DNA from: Methanomicrobium antiquum | GTDB taxonomy: Archaea; Halobacteriota; Methanomicrobia; Methanomicrobiales; Methanomicrobiaceae | Direction: 5' to 3' | Assembly (NCBI RefSeq): GCF_029633915.1 | Contig: NZ_CP091092.1 | Location: 1,550,001-1,614,000, forward strand | DNA: 64,000 nucleotides | Part shown: positions 61,834-64,000 of the stretch, in pieces | Position numbering within the stretch: position 1 is the stretch's first letter | Layout of the letters: the number at the start of each line of letters is the position of its first letter | Translations under genes and position numbers: made by a program | Notes under the pieces: model-generated | Databases searched by the model: none | What the model was told of the DNA's origin: nothing | What the model saw: the letters and a program-made list of their open reading frames with translations, nothing else

Positions 61834-61900
61834 AAAACCTTCATGAAACTAAGGTTTCATGCAACAGTTTCATGTAAATAACAAAGTGATTTTCATGGCA
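61834..61900 (-). repeat. dispersed two-hairpin intergenic repeat, copy 7
   Basis: On the minus strand hairpin 2 is the perfect CATGAAAC-CTTA-GTTTCATG with tail GAAGGTTTT. Hairpin 1 is ATCAC-TTT-GTTAT, with one mismatch. It lies in the gap between cofG and fen. A degraded hairpin of the same type (TTCATGAAATATT...ATTCATGAGG) lies at 61768-61802. Confidence 0.82.
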
Positions 61901-61966
61901 AAAGAGAGGTTTCAGTCATTTCTGTAACTGAAATATATAAATCGGGAATTTTGGGATAATTGTTTT

Positions 61967-62968
61967 TTAAAACCACTGTTCAAGTGTTTTTTGACCCTGC
62001 TTTACATTCAGCTTCTCTAAAATGGCATCAATTCTACCGCGTGAAAATTCGTAATCACCACAGAGATAATCTATTATTCCATCAAAATCAACGGCTTTCC
62101 ATTCAAGATTATAATCAGATGAATAAGGAGGATTTAAGAAAAATTCCTTAACAGGGTCAGGGTCAAATCCTGGAAGTTTCTCAGATACTGTTTCTGCAAA
62201 TTTTCCTTCACGCACAATCTTAAGCGCAGTTTTTGCACCGACTCCCCTTACTCCTTCATTAAAGTCAGTTCCTATTAAAATGCCCATCTCGATTAACTCT
62301 TCGCGTGTTATCATCAGGCCTGACAAAACATCAGAAAGCACAATCTTTTCAGGATTTACAGAAATAGTTCTTCCTCTTACCTTCCTTCTCCGGCTTACAG
62401 TCATATTGCGAACAAGCCTTGGTGCTCCAAACAAAAGTGAGTCATAATCCTGCGAGATGGAATATTTCACATCTCCGCTCATTGCCATTACAGCCGCCTG
62501 TGCCTCACCTTCACCAGGTGCTTCAAAATATGGCACTCCCATAAGCTTCAGAAGTTTTTTGGAACTCTCAATAATTTCTGAGTCCACCTTAGTTGCAGAT
62601 CGTGCCTGTCTGAAGGCCTCTTTTGTATCGCCGACTGCTATTGCCTCCATGTATGCCTCTTTTGCTTTTTCCTTTTTCTCCCGCCGGATAATTATTGTTT
62701 CAGATTTGAACTGTGGCGGTTTTCCGTCAAATATGAAAACAGGATGCATACCGTTTTCCAAAAAATTGGAAAGCCTAAAAAAAAGTCCGGAAAGATGCGA
62801 TGTAACACGCCCGCCCGTATCCATAAGAGGCGTTCCGTCAGGCTGTCTTATGGTTGTCAAAAACTGATATAGTGCATTATTTCCATCAACTGCACAATTT
62901 CCGGCAAGCTCATTCCAGTCCACCGGATTCTTATAATCCAAAAGAATATCCCTTAAAGCAACTCCCAT
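61967..62968 (-). CDS. fen: flap endonuclease 1
   Basis: FEN1 removes 5-prime flaps in replication and repair. The 333 residues include the N and I nuclease regions (AVDGNNALYQFL, FIFDGKPPQFK, EAPGEGEAQAA, ISQDYDSLLFG, IGTDFNEGVRGVGAKTALK). A perfect PIP box QKTLEQWF at the very C-terminus binds the PCNA clamp. Length and order are those of the archaeal enzyme. Confidence 0.97.
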   Translation of the reverse strand: MGVALRDILLDYKNPVDWNELAGNCAVDGNNALYQFLTTIRQPDGTPLMDTGGRVTSHLSGLFFRLSNFLENGMHPVFIFDGKPPQFKSETIIIRREKKEKAKEAYMEAIAVGDTKEAFRQARSATKVDSEIIESSKKLLKLMGVPYFEAPGEGEAQAAVMAMSGDVKYSISQDYDSLLFGAPRLVRNMTVSRRRKVRGRTISVNPEKIVLSDVLSGLMITREELIEMGILIGTDFNEGVRGVGAKTALKIVREGKFAETVSEKLPGFDPDPVKEFFLNPPYSSDYNLEWKAVDFDGIIDYLCGDYEFSRGRIDAILEKLNVKQGQKTLEQWF

Positions 62969-63024
62969 GATAAAACCTTATAATTATTAAGCATTAAAAT
63001 TGGACTTTATCCATTATACAATAT

Positions 63025-63054
63025 ATGAACCATTAGTTTCATGAACGTTTTTTT
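63025..63054 (+). repeat. partial copy of the two-hairpin repeat
   Basis: ATGAACC-ATTA-GTTTCAT, followed by GAACGTTTTTTT, is the 3-prime half of the family: a weakened hairpin 2 and the conserved tail. No hairpin 1 precedes it. Confidence 0.55.
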
Positions 63055-63093
63055 GCATTTTTTTCTGGCAATTTTTTTTAGATTCTTTCTTTC

Positions 63094-63147
63094 TTTTTAG
63101 TTTTCTCTCTTTTTTTTCTGTTTTTAGTTTTCTTTCTTTTTTTTTTG
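63094..63147 (+). repeat. 27-bp direct repeat in a 90-base T-rich tract
   Basis: Two adjacent 27-base units (63094-63120 and 63121-63147) begin TTTTTAGTTTTCT and agree at 25 positions. They lie in a T/C-rich tract from about 63050 to 63155. The tract sits upstream of fen, which is on the other strand, where it reads as A/G-rich. Confidence 0.75.
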
Positions 63148-63258
63148 TTATTTGCCTGCCTTAAGCTGTATTAAAGAACGTATATTAAAAAATTACACTA
63201 AGCGGTTCACACTGAACCTGACAACTGACTTTGACATAATTGTGTAATTATTCTGAAT

Positions 63259-63293
63259 GTCAGCCTCTTTAAAAAATCAGGTGAAAGGCTGAC
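63259..63293 (-). terminator. hairpin after the small membrane protein gene
   Basis: GTCAGCCT (63259-63266) and AGGCTGAC (63286-63293) form a perfect 8-bp stem with a 19-base loop, about 30 bases after the stop of the minus-strand gene. It lacks a clear T run on that strand, so a transcript 3-prime-end stabiliser is as likely as a terminator. Confidence 0.4.
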
Positions 63294-63323
63294 AGTTGCG
63301 ATATCCTGCCTTTAATATAGAAT

Positions 63324-63638
63324 TTACCTGTAAACGCGTCTTGAGAGAGCCTCGATTACATCCTCAACTTCGTCTGACATTGCATCGCATCTCTGGTTGA
63401 CATGTTTTGAGACTTCCTCTAAATTTATCCTCATTGTTCTCTCGCGGGCGGCAATGCTTTTTTCAAGCCTTTTTATCTTTCTGCAAAGGGACAAAATAAG
63501 ACCTGCCAAAGAGATCATCATGAGACCGGTTGACACAGCAACTATCCAGTCCTGCCACAGCCTGACCACCATTGCAAGAGTGGATATTACAAGAATCACA
63601 GCAAGAATTGTATCTTTTGTACTATCCGAATCATCCAT
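63324..63638 (-). CDS. small membrane protein with C-terminal helical domain
   Basis: The 104-residue product has a short charged N-terminus (MDDSDSTKDT), two hydrophobic helices (about 11-26 and 30-52) and a charged C-terminal helix (about 53-104) likely to form a coiled coil in the cytoplasm. I do not recognise a family and see no catalytic motif. Its neighbours do not point to a role. Confidence 0.65.
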   Translation of the reverse strand: MDDSDSTKDTILAVILVISTLAMVVRLWQDWIVAVSTGLMMISLAGLILSLCRKIKRLEKSIAARERTMRINLEEVSKHVNQRCDAMSDEVEDVIEALSRRVYR

Positions 63639-63870
63639 ACTTTAAAATGCATACATACTGCATATTAATCTAACTGAATATTTCTGAGATGTTTCTTTTT
63701 TCTATTCAAAAGCTTCAAATCCACATCCATCCATTTTGAATCATCTCATCATAATAGCATAAATACAGCAGAAAAAATGTCAATTACAAAAATCGACAAT
63801 GCAAAAAAATAACAACAAAATTAACAACAACAAAAAAAGAAAAAGCATCAATTATATTCATCAATATTCA
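63639..63870. other. AT-rich gap near the right edge
   Basis: About 230 bases with A-rich runs (AACAACAAAATTAACAACAA near 63811). I see no RNA gene or repeat-family copy. The first 60 bases should contain the promoter of the membrane protein gene. Confidence 0.35.
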
Positions 63871-64000
63871 TCACTTATTTTTAACGCCTGCAATCCTTTT
63901 TTTTATCACTTTCAATATTATTTCTATTATTATCTTCAATATGAATCCATCCAGACAGAATAATGGATAACCGGATGTCCTCTCAAAAAATAATCGGGAT
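63871..64000 (-). CDS. possible 3-prime end of a further gene (weak)
   Basis: On the minus strand an open frame enters from beyond the window and ends at TGA 63873-63871, giving 42 residues that finish with a basic, isoleucine-rich helix (IILKVIKKRIAGVKNK). GC rises toward the window edge as in coding DNA here. The stretch is short and could be chance. Confidence 0.25.
   Translation of the reverse strand, partial: SRLFFERTSGYPLFCLDGFILKIIIEIILKVIKKRIAGVKNK

Overview
This window is a piece of a low-GC euryarchaeal chromosome, almost certainly a methanogen of the class Methanomicrobia, most like Methanomicrobiales (Methanoplanus/Methanolacinia-type). The genus-level guess is inference from memory of gene order and content. 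Visible evidence includes archaeal RNA polymerase subunits D, N and K, TBP and TFS, coenzyme F420 genes (cofG, cofC, cofE), a modified mevalonate pathway to archaeal lipids, archaeosortase A, Hef and FEN1, together with bacterial-type DNA gyrase and folate genes.

Layout. 1-5.8 kb: the 3-prime part of deoxyhypusine synthase, then a plus-strand run of tRNA-Ser, rpsM, rpsD, rpsK, rpoD, rpl18e, rplM, rpsI, rpoN, tRNA-Pro, rpoK and rpsB. 5.9-13.7 kb: a MEMO protein, then isoprenoid genes (mevalonate kinase, isopentenyl phosphate kinase, type 2 IPP isomerase, RNase J, GGPP synthase) and gltX, whose 5-prime end looks frameshifted at a T7 run. 13.8-27.7 kb: a P-loop-less translational GTPase homologue, a SIMPL protein, rpiA, a regulator, TBP with a palindromic TATA region, an ADP-forming acyl-CoA synthetase, TFS, archaeosortase A overlapping a CDP-alcohol phosphatidyltransferase, a riboflavin-pathway reductase, SppA, truD, pth2 and a geranylgeranyl reductase. 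28-43 kb: gyrB-gyrA, small conserved proteins (SSSCA1-like, UPF0147, YjbQ), Hef, glyS, a Cmi4-like HTH protein, a UPF0173 hydrolase, an acetyltransferase and a universal stress protein. 43.5-48.9 kb: one minus-strand rRNA operon (16S, tRNA-Ala, 23S, 5S) with promoter, processing stems and T-rich terminator. 49.2-54 kb: coiled-coil protein, smc and scpA. 54.1-61.7 kb: glyA-folD-folP-cofE facing cofC, an FTR-like reductase, and cofG-purC-purS-purQ. 62-64 kb: FEN1, a small membrane protein and the possible end of a further gene.

How the genes work together. The first 6 kb builds the translation and transcription machinery, with two tRNAs cut from the same transcript. The next block makes C20 isoprenoid diphosphate for membrane lipids, which link to the downstream geranylgeranyl reductase, the CDP-alcohol phosphatidyltransferase and archaeosortase (lipid-anchored surface proteins). 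The 54-62 kb block combines one-carbon, F420 and purine synthesis.

The most unusual non-coding feature is a family of about 65-70 nt intergenic repeats (at least eight copies, both orientations). Each has two short hairpins whose stems change in a compensatory way between copies, and a conserved tail reading GAACGTTTT or similar. Two intergenic regions near 32.5 and 33.7 kb also carry a second, tandem 73-76 nt repeat that can form alternative hairpins. I saw no CRISPR array, insertion sequence or prophage.
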